Notes: generated by a model from the sequence alone, not told the origin. 64,000 nt of DNA from Panacagrimonas sp965216845 (GCA_965216845.1 OZ244200.1:2728001-2792000), one strand, 5' to 3'; counted from the first letter of the stretch, positions 51,330-61,086 are shown. Numbers and translations are program-made.

Positions 51330-52511
51330 GTGGAACTGCAACTTGCTCAGCGCGTCACGCGCATCCAACCTTCACCGACCCTCGCCGTCACCGCCAAAGC
51401 CGGTGAACTCCGGGCGCAGGGCAAGGACGTCTTGTCGCTCGGCGCCGGAGAGCCTGACTTCGACACCCCGGCCCACATCAAGGCCGCGGCGCAACGCGCA
51501 ATCGATGCGGGTCAGACCAAATACACGCCGGTGGGCGGAACGCCCGCGCTGAAACAGGCGGTGGTCAACAAGCTCGAGCGCGACAACGCGCTGAGCTATG
51601 AAGCCAGTCAGATTCTGGCCTCCAATGGCGGCAAGCAGTCCTGCTACAACCTGTGTCAGGCGCTGCTCAACGCCACCGATGAGGTCATCATCCCGGCGCC
51701 CTACTGGGTGAGCTATCCGGACATGGTGCTGCTGGCCGACGCCACGCCGGTCATCGTCCCCACCACACAGGCGCAACGTTTCAAGATCACGCCGGAACAG
51801 CTGGAAGCCGCCATCACGCCGCGCACGCGCATGATCTGGCTCAATTCGCCGTCAAACCCCTCCGGCATGGCTTACACGCGCGCCGAACTGACCGATCTGG
51901 GCGAGGTGCTGCGGCGTCATCCAAGAATCGTCATCGCCTCCGATGACATGTACGAAAAAATCCTGTGGGCGGACGAACCTTTCAGCAACATCATCAACGC
52001 CTGCCCGGATCTGTACGATCGCACGGTGGTGATTCACGCCGTCTCCAAGACCTATTCCATGACCGGCTGGCGTCTGGGCTTCGCTGCCGGCCCGCAAGCG
52101 CTGATTTCGGCCATGGCCAAGATCCAGTCGCAGTCCACCTCCAACCCCAACTCCATCGCCCAGGCCGCCGCCATTGAAGCCATCAGCGGCGATCAGAGCT
52201 GTGTCGAAGAAATGCGCCTGGTGTTCAAGGCCCGTCACGACAAGCTGGTCAAGGACCTCAACCAGATCCCCGGCATCGAATGCGCCGCCGGCGACGGCAC
52301 CTTCTACCTGTTCCCCAACGTGCAGGGTATGGCGGAGCGGCTGGGCCTGAAAGATGACCTGGCGCTGGCGGAGAAGTTGTTGCAGGAAGCGCTGGTCGCC
52401 ATCGTCCCCGGCACCGCCTTCGGCACCCCCGGTCACGCGCGTCTGTCCTTCGCCACCAGCGATCAAGTGCTGGATGCCTGCGTCGAACGGCTCGCAAAAC
52501 TGGTCAAATAG
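51330..52511 (+). CDS. aspC: Aspartate/aromatic aminotransferase (class I, subgroup I-gamma)
   Basis: 393 aa from GTG 51330, where homology starts (ELQLAQRVTRIQPSPTLAVTAKA). The PLP Lys is in VSKTYSMTGWRLGF, and LNSPSNPSG and the C-terminal FATSDQVLDACVERL are typical. It transfers the amino group between aspartate and 2-oxoglutarate; wider substrate range is common. The frame is open upstream through uvrB but only as antisense shadow. Confidence 0.9.
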   Translation: MELQLAQRVTRIQPSPTLAVTAKAGELRAQGKDVLSLGAGEPDFDTPAHIKAAAQRAIDAGQTKYTPVGGTPALKQAVVNKLERDNALSYEASQILASNGGKQSCYNLCQALLNATDEVIIPAPYWVSYPDMVLLADATPVIVPTTQAQRFKITPEQLEAAITPRTRMIWLNSPSNPSGMAYTRAELTDLGEVLRRHPRIVIASDDMYEKILWADEPFSNIINACPDLYDRTVVIHAVSKTYSMTGWRLGFAAGPQALISAMAKIQSQSTSNPNSIAQAAAIEAISGDQSCVEEMRLVFKARHDKLVKDLNQIPGIECAAGDGTFYLFPNVQGMAERLGLKDDLALAEKLLQEALVAIVPGTAFGTPGHARLSFATSDQVLDACVERLAKLVK

Positions 52512-52522
52512 CACGCAACCCG

Positions 52523-52551
52523 TTGCACCGGCGCGAAGACCTGATTAGAAT
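52523..52551 (+). promoter_or_regulatory. sigma70 promoter of tRNA-Asn
   Basis: TTGCAC, a 17-bp spacer and TAGAAT, then the discriminator CGCGCCCCC. Start of transcription predicted near 52558. Confidence 0.8.
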
Positions 52552-52567
52552 CGCGCCCCCAAGCGAT

Positions 52568-52643
<76 letters not shown>

Positions 52644-52651
52644 AACAATCA

Positions 52652-52678
52652 GGGGCTTGCCACTGGCAGCCCCTTTTT
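52652..52678 (+). terminator. Intrinsic terminator after tRNA-Asn
   Basis: GGGGC-TGCCA with one bulge pairs with TGGCA-GCCCC, followed by T5. Confidence 0.9.
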
Positions 52679-52850
52679 CATGCCTGAGTCCCGGCTTGAG
52701 TCGCATGCCCGTAACGGGCATGACGCCTCGTCCCTGCGCCGCTGCTGTGCCTGTGCGCTCACGCCCTGGTGGCAGGGTCAATTTCAAACACGTGACGGTG
52801 TTTGGGGAATGGGCGGCCCAACAGCGCCCGGAATGGCTTGACGGGGCGCG

Positions 52851-53369
52851 CTAGTACCGCCCTGGTCGGTGATCGAGCGGCACATCGGGCAGGGCCGCAT
52901 GAATTTCAACGACTTCGTACTGCCATGACAGGCGGCCCTGAATATCGAGCGGGCCGGAGCCGAAGTAAATCGTCTGCGAAACGCGAGCCGATGATTCGGG
53001 TGCGATCACCACGTAGGCGGTTCGCTCGGCTTGACCGATCAAGGTGCAGTCGTCCGCTGCCGGCCAGGCGCAATCCTCGGCGGTGACCATCAGGGTCAAT
53101 CGCCGAACTTCAAAATCCTGCGAGTGATTGGTGACGCGAGCCTTGAACTTGAACGAGGAGTAGTCGGGAATCAACTGCTCGTCTTCGAATTCCAGCTCGG
53201 CGGCCGATACGCGCTCGACCGCCTTGCGGTCTTCGATCTCGCCCAGCAGCAACATGATCACCAGCACCGCCGCCCCGGCAGCAACGGCGATGGCGACCAG
53301 CCGCCTGATCTGCGGAAACGCCACGCCGAGCAGAACACCGGCAACAAGTGCTGCGGCCCAAAGTGTCAT
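52851..53369 (-). CDS. Membrane-anchored protein of unknown function
   Basis: 172 aa from ATG 53369 (GTG 53408 also in frame). Two hydrophobic segments at the N-terminus (WAAALVAGVLLGVAF; VAIAVAAGAAVLVIMLLL) are followed by a soluble beta-rich domain of about 110 residues with paired Cys (DCAW...DDCTL) and a pattern like DUF2393/FxLYD-type domains that carry 'F-x-x-x-V-x-N' (KFKARVTNHS). Function unknown. Gap 53370-53598 has no gene I can support. Confidence 0.62.
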   Translation of the reverse strand: MTLWAAALVAGVLLGVAFPQIRRLVAIAVAAGAAVLVIMLLLGEIEDRKAVERVSAAELEFEDEQLIPDYSSFKFKARVTNHSQDFEVRRLTLMVTAEDCAWPAADDCTLIGQAERTAYVVIAPESSARVSQTIYFGSGPLDIQGRLSWQYEVVEIHAALPDVPLDHRPGRY

Positions 53370-53598
53370 GAGAAAATCAGCGCACCGCCTGACCCGGCGG
53401 CTGTCCACCGGTGGCGATCAAGGCTTGGCGCGAACAGATCGGTATTCACTTCCGGCTCCAGCTGGTGCGATTGCTTCCATCCTACATGGCCCGCTCTGGC
53501 AGGGTGCGCGGACCCGATTCACCACCACACCGCCGACCTGATGCTGCAACTCGAAGCCCAACAGCGACAAGATCGCGATGAATCGGTCCCGGGTCAGC

Positions 53599-54264
53599 CT
53601 AGGGCTTGCTACAGACCCGCGACCACCGCTGGTCCGGAAACAGCAGCTTGAGCACATAGTCCGCCAGCTTCTGCGCACTTTGATGCATTTCGATCTTGGC
53701 CCCGGCAAACTGGGCAATGGTCTCCAGGCTGATCAGGCCAAACACCATCGCGTAGATGGAAAATGCCAGCTCCGGCGCGCTGCGCTTGTCGGTAATCTCG
53801 GCCACTGCGGGCACCAGCATCTTGTATTCGCCGGTGAAGTGATTTTCCGTCAGCGAACGAAAGCGACGCGACTGCGGCAACAACATCTCACGCTGCAGGA
53901 TGCGTCGAAACTGATGTTCGTTGAGAATCAGATCGCACAACGCGACAGTGAACCGTTTGAGCCGCTGTTGCGCGGTGCCCGGCGCCTCCAGTTTCTGGTG
54001 CAGGATTGCCGAAACGTGCCGGAACGCATGCGCGCAGCAGCGATCATACAGCCCCGCCTTGTCACTGAAATAGTGATAGATGGACGGAATGGTGACATCG
54101 CAGGCATGCGCGATATCCCGGATCGATATGGCGGCGTAGCCCTTCTCGGAAAACATCTGCGTGGCAACTTCAACGATCTTGATCTGCGAAACCGAATTGC
54201 GCTTGGCGCGGGTTCCCAGCGATGCTGTTTTGGCGGCGGCCGTGGTGCTCATTGCTGATCTCAT
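53599..54264 (-). CDS. TetR family transcriptional regulator
   Basis: 221 aa from ATG 54264 (ATG 54252 also possible). Helix-turn-helix: ISIRDIAHACDVTIPSIYHYFSDKAGLYDRC. The C-terminal domain resembles regulators of lipid or steroid genes (FTVALCDLILNEHQFRRILQREML). It lies downstream of, and parallel to, the acyl-CoA ligase/ABC operon, and has its own promoter with a palindromic operator. Confidence 0.88.
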   Translation of the reverse strand: MRSAMSTTAAAKTASLGTRAKRNSVSQIKIVEVATQMFSEKGYAAISIRDIAHACDVTIPSIYHYFSDKAGLYDRCCAHAFRHVSAILHQKLEAPGTAQQRLKRFTVALCDLILNEHQFRRILQREMLLPQSRRFRSLTENHFTGEYKMLVPAVAEITDKRSAPELAFSIYAMVFGLISLETIAQFAGAKIEMHQSAQKLADYVLKLLFPDQRWSRVCSKP

Positions 54265-54316
54265 GATTGGGTTTTCACCTTGGCTGAGGGAAACTCCCGT
54301 GAGTCGGGGGCCTGGC

Positions 54317-54337
54317 TCAGGCCTTTCACAGGCCTGA
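54317..54337. repeat. Inverted repeat in the tetR leader
   Basis: TCAGGCC-TTTCACA-GGCCTGA, a perfect 7-bp dyad in the predicted 5' untranslated part of the tetR transcript; could form an RNA hairpin or bind protein. Confidence 0.5.
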
Positions 54338-54386
54338 CCGCCGGACCACGGAAAACATTGGGCGCCGGCGGCTCAGGTTTGCAAAA

Positions 54387-54415
54387 GATATAAAAGGATA
54401 TAACAGGCGTTTCAA
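54387..54415 (-). promoter_or_regulatory. Putative promoter of tetR
   Basis: On the minus strand TTGAAA, 17-bp spacer and TATATC. The repeats at 54423-54445 lie just upstream of the -35 box and a further half-site overlaps it. Confidence 0.55.
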
Positions 54416-54422
54416 TATCTCT

Positions 54423-54445
54423 AACAAGCGTTCGAACAAGCGTTC
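54423..54445. promoter_or_regulatory. Tandem repeats with palindromic TetR-type operator
   Basis: AACAAGCGTTC occurs twice with a 12-bp period (54423-54433 and 54435-54445); with flanking bases the second gives the perfect dyad GAAC-AAGC-GTTC (54434-54445). A related AACAGGCGTTTC is at 54402-54413. Probable autoregulatory site of the adjacent TetR. Confidence 0.5.
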
Positions 54446-54626
54446 AGACAAGCCGCCAGCACGACCTCGGATCGATTCGGTCGGACGGCGCATCCACACC
54501 CCAAAACAGTGATGAGCTGTCGCATCGCCATTGACGCAAACTCGGCCACGGCGATGCGATCAAACGGCACCTGGGCCGCGCTGTTCGTAACTGGTACCGG
54601 CAGGGTTCAGCGCCGCCTCGGCCATT

Positions 54627-54649
54627 GCAAGTGATGCCACATCACTTGC
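54627..54649. repeat. Perfect 10-bp inverted repeat downstream of tesA
   Basis: GCAAGTGATG-CCA-CATCACTTGC, extended by GCCAT/ATGGC with one and two unpaired bases. It lies about 90 bp after the tesA stop. No T-tract on either strand; could be a 3'-end stabilising hairpin of the operon or an operator. The rest of the 54265-54734 gap, apart from the tetR promoter and repeats, shows nothing I recognise. Confidence 0.6.
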
Positions 54650-54734
54650 CGATGGCGCGCCCGGCGATCACAGCCGTCCTTGAACTCCTGCCCGAACCAG
54701 CGGCTGCCATGCGCACCTTGGGAGCCGACACGGG

Positions 54735-55346
54735 CTAACCGGCGAAGTGATCGGCGATGTGCTCGGCAATCAGTCGATACCCGGCGGCGTTGGGATGAAT
54801 GCGATCCATCTGAAAATGTTTGCGCGCCAGCTTGGCGCCCAGACCGTCGATCAGCTCGGCGCCGCTCTGCCGCGCCACCCGCCGATAAACCGGATGATCC
54901 TCGGACGTTCTTGGACGTGGCACGGCGATCAACACCGGCGTGGCATCGGCGGCGCGCACCATTTCAATCGCGCGCAACAGGTTGGACGCCAGCGCGCTTT
55001 GCGCACCGCGCAACATATCGTTGCCGCCGGTGCAGATCAGCACCCAGTCGTAATCATCTTCGGACAGCAGTTGCTCGAGCCGACGCAACAACCCAGCGCT
55101 GGTTTCGCCGTTTTCTCCGGCCGCGACCACCCGTGCCGGGACGCGCGCCTGCAGTTGCGCCGGATAGGTCTTGTCACGGTCGACGCCATAGCCGTGAGTC
55201 AGGCTGTCTCCGACCGCCAGAACCACCTCCGTCGCGGTCAGACGCGACGGTTTGTCCCGGCTGCAGGACACCACAAGCAAGGCCAGGCAGATCAGCAGGA
55301 TGTGGCGCGCCGGGGTTGGCCATGGCAACGCCAACCGATCAGGCAT
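54735..55346 (-). CDS. tesA: GDSL/SGNH-family arylesterase or lysophospholipase (TesA-like), probable lipoprotein
   Basis: 203 aa. SGNH blocks: VGDSLTHGYG (nucleophile Ser), the Gly of AAGENGETSAG, CTGGNDMLRG and the Asp-His pair in DRIHPNAAGY. A lipobox-like LLVVSC near residue 28 suggests a lipid-anchored periplasmic form rather than the cleaved TesA. It overlaps the acyl-CoA ligase gene by 8 bp, so it may release fatty acid from thioesters or esters for that system. Confidence 0.85.
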   Translation of the reverse strand: MPDRLALPWPTPARHILLICLALLVVSCSRDKPSRLTATEVVLAVGDSLTHGYGVDRDKTYPAQLQARVPARVVAAGENGETSAGLLRRLEQLLSEDDYDWVLICTGGNDMLRGAQSALASNLLRAIEMVRAADATPVLIAVPRPRTSEDHPVYRRVARQSGAELIDGLGAKLARKHFQMDRIHPNAAGYRLIAEHIADHFAG

Positions 55347-57141
55347 ACATGGCCTCGATCTCAGCCTTGTATTTGTCGTGAATATTGCTGCGCCGCACCT
55401 TCATGGTGGCGGTGACTTCGTCGTCGTCGTGATCCAGTTCCTTGGTCAACAAATGAAAGCGCTTGATCTGCGCCACCGACGGCAGCTTGGCGTTGGCCTT
55501 TTTGATCTCGGACTCCACCAGCGCCCGGGCGGCGGGGTTCTCGGTCAGATTCTTGAAGGTGGTGAAGGCGTGACCATGCTCCTCCGCCCACTTGGCGGTG
55601 GTTTCGAAATCGATCTGCAACAAAGCGCTGACGAACTTGCGGCGGTCGCCAATGACGATGCATTCCTTCAGATAGGGGCTGGCTTTGACCGTATTCTCAA
55701 TTTCCGACGGCGAAAGGTTCTTGCCCCCGGCGGTGATGATGATGTCCTTGATGCGGTCAACAATCTTGAGCTGCCCGTCCTGCCAAACGCCGACGTCGCC
55801 CGTGTGCAACCAGCCCTGCCTGACGGTGTCGCGGGTGGCTTGCTCGTTCTTGTAGTAGCCATGAAACACTTGCGGGCCACCGATGAGAATCTCTCCGCGA
55901 TCGTCGAGCTTGACCTCCACCCCGCCGATGGCGACCCCGATGGTGCCCGGAATCACCTGGTCCATGGGCTGACAGGTGGCGAGTCCGGCGGCCTCGGTCT
56001 GCCCATAAATTTCCACCAGGGGAATGCCGATGCTGCGAAAAAACTTGGTGATCTCCGGTGAAATGGGCGCCGCGCCGGTTAGCGCAATGCGCGCTTTTCT
56101 GAGGCCGATGAAGTTTTGCAGTGCGCGAAACACTAGCCAGTAGCAAATACCGAATTGAAGTCGCTGCATGAGCGTCCAGGCCGGGCGCGGCAAATACGCC
56201 AGACTGGCCCCAAAGTTCATGGCGCGGTGGTACAGCGCCCGCCGCAATGCGCCGGTCTCGAGTATCTTGATGTGGATCGAGGCGTGCAGCTTTTCCCAAA
56301 TCCTCGGAACGCCGAGGAAGCAGCTGGGTGCGACCTCGCGAAGGTCTTCCTGGATGGTCCGCAGACTTTCGCCGAAGCTGACCACGCTGCCAAGATAAAG
56401 CGGCACGAAGTTGGTCATCAACTGCTCGGCAACGTGACACAGCGGCAGGTAGGACAGACAGGAGTAATTCTTGTCCAGATGCAGCGCATCGATCAGGCCC
56501 GGCGTCGCTGCCCAGATATTGCGCCAGGTAATCATTGCACCCTTGGGCTTGCCGGTGGAGCCGGAGGTGTAAATCATCATCGCAATGTCATCGAGCCGGC
56601 TCTCGTCCAGCCATTGCTCACATAACTGCGGCTGTGCCTTGAGCTGCTGCGCGCCAATGGCCTGAACCGCCTCGAACGCCTTGACGCGCTCATTGTAATA
56701 GGCGCGCATACCCTTTTTCTCTACCGTCAGGCACAGTCGCAGCGTGGGCACCTGATCCCAGATTTCCAGAACCTTGTCGGTCTGCTCCTGATCCTCACAG
56801 ACAACCAGCTCGATGTCGGCGTGTTCGAGCACATAGGCGATCTCGTTGGCGGGACTGGTGGGATACACGCCAACCGTCACCGCGCCGAGGATGCCGACCC
56901 CCATTTGCGCAACCACCCATTCCTTGCGGTTTTCCGAAACAATGGCAACGTGGGCGCCGGGTTTGACGCCCAGTTTTTTCAGCGCCAGGGCAAAACAGCA
57001 GGATTCACGATAATACTCGGCCCAGCTGACCGGCTGCCAGATGCCGAAATCTTTCTGTCGCAGCGCCAGTGCATCGGCCTGCGTCTGCGCGTGATGGCGC
57101 AACATCTGCGGCAAGGATTTTTCAGGTAACCGGGTATTCAT
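55339..57141 (-). CDS. Long-chain acyl-CoA synthetase (AMP-binding ligase)
   Basis: 600 aa ANL-superfamily enzyme. AMP-binding motif YTSGSTGKPKGAMITW, acyl pocket/adenine motif GQTEAAG, and C-terminal GWLHTGDVGVWQDG and DRIKDIIITAGGKNLSPSEIE. The length and layout fit the long-chain group with eukaryotic-type FAA similarity. It activates a carboxylic acid to acyl-CoA. The gene is fused by overlap (4 bp) to the livF-like ATPase gene, so activation is likely coupled to uptake. Confidence 0.9.
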   Translation of the reverse strand: MNTRLPEKSLPQMLRHHAQTQADALALRQKDFGIWQPVSWAEYYRESCCFALALKKLGVKPGAHVAIVSENRKEWVVAQMGVGILGAVTVGVYPTSPANEIAYVLEHADIELVVCEDQEQTDKVLEIWDQVPTLRLCLTVEKKGMRAYYNERVKAFEAVQAIGAQQLKAQPQLCEQWLDESRLDDIAMMIYTSGSTGKPKGAMITWRNIWAATPGLIDALHLDKNYSCLSYLPLCHVAEQLMTNFVPLYLGSVVSFGESLRTIQEDLREVAPSCFLGVPRIWEKLHASIHIKILETGALRRALYHRAMNFGASLAYLPRPAWTLMQRLQFGICYWLVFRALQNFIGLRKARIALTGAAPISPEITKFFRSIGIPLVEIYGQTEAAGLATCQPMDQVIPGTIGVAIGGVEVKLDDRGEILIGGPQVFHGYYKNEQATRDTVRQGWLHTGDVGVWQDGQLKIVDRIKDIIITAGGKNLSPSEIENTVKASPYLKECIVIGDRRKFVSALLQIDFETTAKWAEEHGHAFTTFKNLTENPAARALVESEIKKANAKLPSVAQIKRFHLLTKELDHDDDEVTATMKVRRSNIHDKYKAEIEAMYA

Positions 57142-57938
57142 GACAGCCAGCGCTTGCGGCGCTTGTAATGCTTGATTTCCCGGTAGCTGCGGCCGCCATC
57201 ACCGGCGCCCACGCCCAAATAAAACTCTTGCACGTCCTCGTTTTCCGCCAGTGTCTCGGGCGTGCCGTCGATCACCACCTTGCCGTGTTCCATGATGTAG
57301 GCATAGTGCGCCACCGCCATGGACACCGCCGCATTCTGTTCGACCAGTAGCATGGCCACGTTCTGCTCGCGGTTGATGCGCGCGATGATGTGGAAAATCT
57401 CCTCCACCATCAACGGCGCCAGGCCCAGCGACGGCTCGTCCAGCATGATCAAACGCGGTTGCGCCACCAGCGCGCGCCCGATGGCCAGCATTTGTTGCTC
57501 CCCGCCAGACAGATAACCGGCAAGTTGCTTGCGCCGCTCCTTGAGTCGCGGAAAATAACCGTAAACCTGCTCGTAATCGGGTTTTGCCGAGCGGCCGGTC
57601 AAGGCATAACTGGCGGCGATCAAGTTCTCGTCGACCGTCAAGTCCTCGAAAACGTGACGACCTTCCATGACGTGAAACAGGCCACCGCGCACCAGTTTTT
57701 CGGGTGCGGTTCGCAGCACCGAAGCGCCGTCATATTGAATATCTCCGGACAGCACTTCACCGTCTTCCAGATCAATCAGGCCTGATACGCTCTTCAATGT
57801 GGTGGACTTTCCGGCGCCATTTGCCCCCAGCAGAGCCACGATCTGCCCCCTGGGAACGCTCAGCGAAAGCCCGCGCAAGACCTGAATCGTCTTGTTATAG
57901 ACGACCTCGATGTTGCTGATGTCGAGAACGGAATCCAT
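57138..57938 (-). CDS. livF: Branched-chain-type ABC transporter ATP-binding protein (LivF-like)
   Basis: 266 aa. Walker A GANGAGKST, signature LSGGEQQML, Walker B LIMLDEPSLGLAP, and H-loop region VEQNA. The C-terminal tail (GGRSYREIKHYKRRKRWL) is about 25 residues longer than in amino-acid LivF and strongly basic, as in ATPases paired with acyl-CoA ligases. Confidence 0.9.
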   Translation of the reverse strand: MDSVLDISNIEVVYNKTIQVLRGLSLSVPRGQIVALLGANGAGKSTTLKSVSGLIDLEDGEVLSGDIQYDGASVLRTAPEKLVRGGLFHVMEGRHVFEDLTVDENLIAASYALTGRSAKPDYEQVYGYFPRLKERRKQLAGYLSGGEQQMLAIGRALVAQPRLIMLDEPSLGLAPLMVEEIFHIIARINREQNVAMLLVEQNAAVSMAVAHYAYIMEHGKVVIDGTPETLAENEDVQEFYLGVGAGDGGRSYREIKHYKRRKRWLS

Positions 57939-57947
57939 TAGTGGGAA

Positions 57948-59147
57948 TCAATCCACCTCGATCCAGTCCGAGATCGGCTCGAACTTGCCGCTCTTGGCGT
58001 TGGCCCGGTACACCCGCCCGGCCGGGATGGCCTGATTTCTGAACGACACCGGGCCACCGAAAATGCCGCCGGTATCCCAGTCCTGAATCGCGTCCAGCGC
58101 CTGGCGCAGATTCTTTGCGTTCAGCTCCTTGCCGGCGTCCAGCGTATCCTCAATCACCTTGGTGTAGATCATGCCGTTGAGCCAACCGTTGAGATGGGCG
58201 ATATGGCGGTAATCCACATCCGGGTCGGCCTTCTTGGATTGCTCGACCATGGCCTTGAACATCGGCCCTTGATTTCCCGAATCAAAATAACTGTAAGGCA
58301 TTACGCCAATCAGACCGTCCGCGTCGTCGCCCATTTTTTCAATGGTATGCCGGTCCGAAGTCCAGAAGGTGCCCATGAACTCGGTCTTCATCTTCATTTG
58401 CCGCATCTGCACCATGAATTCGGGAACGGGTGACAGCACATAACCCTGGAAGATCACATAATCGGGCCGGCTGCGACGCAGCTTCAACACCTCGGCGGAA
58501 ACGTCAACACTCCCCGGCTTGGTGACGATTTCATCCACCAACTCGATACCGAGTTTGTTCGCATGCGCCTTGGCGGCCTGGATGGGGTCGCGGCCGAATT
58601 CGGTATCGCTGTACACCAGCGCCAGCTTGGCCTTGCCACCTTTTTCCCTGGCCTGACTGGCGATGAACTCGATCAGAATCTTGGCCTGTTGCGCATAGGT
58701 GGGGCCGGACACGAAGGCATAGGGGTTCTGCCCGTCCTTGGTGAGGTCCGACGCAAAAGAGCCGCCGCCCATCAAGGTCGTGCCACGCTTGGTCAGCTCC
58801 GAGGCCATCACCTTGACGAAGCCGGTGTTGTCGGCATAGTAAACCGGCACCTCGTAGCTGGCGGTGATCTTCTTGAAAGTCGCCACCGAGCGGTCCACCT
58901 TGTAGCCGGTATCTTCGAACACGTATTTGACCGGCCGACCCTTGATGCCGCCGTTGTCGTTGAGCCAGTCCACGTACTGGCTCAAGCCGCTGTTCATGTT
59001 CTCGCCGGCAATGGCGAACACCCCGGTCAAGGCCTGGGAAGCGCCAAAAACAATCGGCTCCTGATCCTCGGCCACCGCCGGGGTACAGATGGTGATCAGC
59101 CCCGCCAGCGCCAGGGATGCGCGCTTGGCAAAGTTTCCAAAAAGCAT
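57948..59147 (-). CDS. Periplasmic substrate-binding protein of the Liv-type ABC transporter
   Basis: 399 aa. Signal peptide of about 26 residues (cleavage AVA/ED). Type I periplasmic binding fold (PIVFGASQALTGVFAIAGENMNSG). Substrate is not shown; relatives linked to acyl-CoA ligases bind hydrophobic or aromatic acids rather than leucine. Gene lies between livM and livF. Confidence 0.88.
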   Translation of the reverse strand: MLFGNFAKRASLALAGLITICTPAVAEDQEPIVFGASQALTGVFAIAGENMNSGLSQYVDWLNDNGGIKGRPVKYVFEDTGYKVDRSVATFKKITASYEVPVYYADNTGFVKVMASELTKRGTTLMGGGSFASDLTKDGQNPYAFVSGPTYAQQAKILIEFIASQAREKGGKAKLALVYSDTEFGRDPIQAAKAHANKLGIELVDEIVTKPGSVDVSAEVLKLRRSRPDYVIFQGYVLSPVPEFMVQMRQMKMKTEFMGTFWTSDRHTIEKMGDDADGLIGVMPYSYFDSGNQGPMFKAMVEQSKKADPDVDYRHIAHLNGWLNGMIYTKVIEDTLDAGKELNAKNLRQALDAIQDWDTGGIFGGPVSFRNQAIPAGRVYRANAKSGKFEPISDWIEVD

Positions 59148-59168
59148 GGCTTCTCCTCGTGATTTGAA

Positions 59169-60212
59169 TCAGGTTTTGAATGGCCAAAGATGGAAGAAAC
59201 GACGGATGCGTCGCCAAATTTCCGCCAGACCGTGTGGCTCGAAAATCAGGAACCCCACAATCAGGGCGCCGAAGATCACTTCGCGCATGGGCGAGAGAAT
59301 CAGCGGCGCGTCGGGATAATAAGGCGTCACGAAGGCGGTCAGCGCTTTCAGGCCTTCCGGCACCAGGGTCATGAAGATGGCGCCCAGAATACCGCCCAGA
59401 ATGCTGCCCATGCCGCCGACGATGATGGCGGCCAGATAGAAAATCGACATCGCCAGCGGAAAACTTTCCGGCGTAATGGCTTTGAAGAAATAGGCGAACA
59501 GACCGCCGGCGACCCCGGCGTAGAAAGAGCTGATGCCGAAAGAAAGCAGCTTGTAACGAAACAAGTTGATTCCCAAAATCTCCGCCGACAAATCACGATC
59601 ACGGATGGCGATAAAGGCGCGACCGATGCGCGTGCGAAACAGGTTGCGCGCCGCCAGCAACATCAATACCGCCAACGGCATGATTAGCCAGTAGATTTTC
59701 TGATCCGTATCAAAACTGAAACCCAACAGTGATGCCGGCTCGATGGTCAGGCCGCCGATGCCGCCGGTCACCGGCTCCCATTCCACGAAGATGAAATGCA
59801 GAATCACGCTCGACGCCAGCGTGGCGATGGCCAGATAAAGCCCCTTGACGCGCAAGGACGGCGCGCCCACCAGCACCCCGATGCCGGCGGCCAGTAATCC
59901 TGCGGCCGGCAGCGCAACGAGCATGGACAGTTCGGTATTGTTGGAAAACCAGGCCACGGTATATCCGCCGACGCCCATGAATCCCGCCTGCCCCATGGAG
60001 ATTTGCCCGGTATATCCGGTGAGAATATTCAGCCCGGTCGCACTGATCAGCGCAATGCCCACCAAGCAGGATAAATAAAGCAGGTAAGGACTGGCGACGA
60101 ATGGAAAAATCGCCATCACAGCCAACAAGATGCCGAACCAAACGCGCGCGGTCTGCGAGTCGAATAAGGCCTCATCACTGGCGTAGTCGGATTTTGCGTC
60201 ACCGATTCTCAC
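59169..60212 (-). CDS. livM: Liv-type ABC transporter permease (LivM-like)
   Basis: 347 aa with eight to nine membrane segments and the coupling block SDYASDEALF...AIRDRDLSAEILGINLFRYKLLSFGISSFYAGVAGGL typical of LivM. Overlaps livH by ATGA. Confidence 0.9.
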   Translation of the reverse strand: MRIGDAKSDYASDEALFDSQTARVWFGILLAVMAIFPFVASPYLLYLSCLVGIALISATGLNILTGYTGQISMGQAGFMGVGGYTVAWFSNNTELSMLVALPAAGLLAAGIGVLVGAPSLRVKGLYLAIATLASSVILHFIFVEWEPVTGGIGGLTIEPASLLGFSFDTDQKIYWLIMPLAVLMLLAARNLFRTRIGRAFIAIRDRDLSAEILGINLFRYKLLSFGISSFYAGVAGGLFAYFFKAITPESFPLAMSIFYLAAIIVGGMGSILGGILGAIFMTLVPEGLKALTAFVTPYYPDAPLILSPMREVIFGALIVGFLIFEPHGLAEIWRRIRRFFHLWPFKT

Positions 60213-61086
60213 AGGCGCTCAATCTCCCGCGTACCGAACAAGCCGTAGGGCTTGAACACCAAAATCACGACCAGTACCAGGAAAGTCGCAAGCTGTTTGT
60301 ATTCTCCGCCCAGGTAGGCGCCAGCCATGGTTTCCCACCAGCCAATAAATAATCCGGCCACCAAAGCGCCCAGAATGCTATCCAGTCCACCGACGATGAC
60401 GATGACCAATACGCTCAGGCCCACCACGCCCATTTGCGGACTCAGGCCGCCGCTGGCCGCCACCAGAATACCGGCCACCGACGCCGCCATGGCGCCGAAA
60501 ATCCAGGACAGGCTGTACACCCGCCTGACGTTGATGCCGACCGAGTAAGCCGCCGCCTGATCCGACGCCGTTGCGCGCAAGGCAACACCGCCACGGGAAA
60601 ACCGGAAATAAAGCAAATAGGCGGCCAGCACCACGGCGGCGATCAAGAAGCCGTAAGCGGCCTTGGGTGCGACGTACATCTCGCCGAGGAAAATCGGCTC
60701 GCGCGGCAGAAAATCCGGCAGGATTTGTGGGTTGGGCGACCAGATCATCTCCACCGCGCCGATGAAAATGCTGGCCAATCCGATGGTGAGCATCACCACC
60801 GAAATGGGCGGTTTGCCCAGCATGGGACGGATCAGAAAGCGTTCCACAATCCCGCCCAGAATCGCCCCGCCCACCACCGCCAGAATAATCGCCAGCCACG
60901 CCGGAAAGGCCATCCCGCCGGCAAAGCTGAGAAAGAAATACGCCGCCATCATCATGATTTCGCCAATGGCGAAATTAATCACGCGCGTCGCTTTGTAGAT
61001 CATCACAAAGCCCAGAGCGATTAATGCGTACAAGCCACCGGTGGCCAGACCGGCCAGCGTGATTTCGCCGAAAAACAGCCAATCCA

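Noticed and set aside
53418..53717. 99-codon minus-strand frame between tetR and the membrane protein gene
   Set aside because: Overlaps the tetR 3' end, lacks a ribosome site and any family pattern.
54423..54445. Possible CRISPR-type direct repeats
   Set aside because: Only two 11-bp units with a 1-bp gap; no spacers. Better read as operator half-sites. No CRISPR array was seen anywhere in the window.
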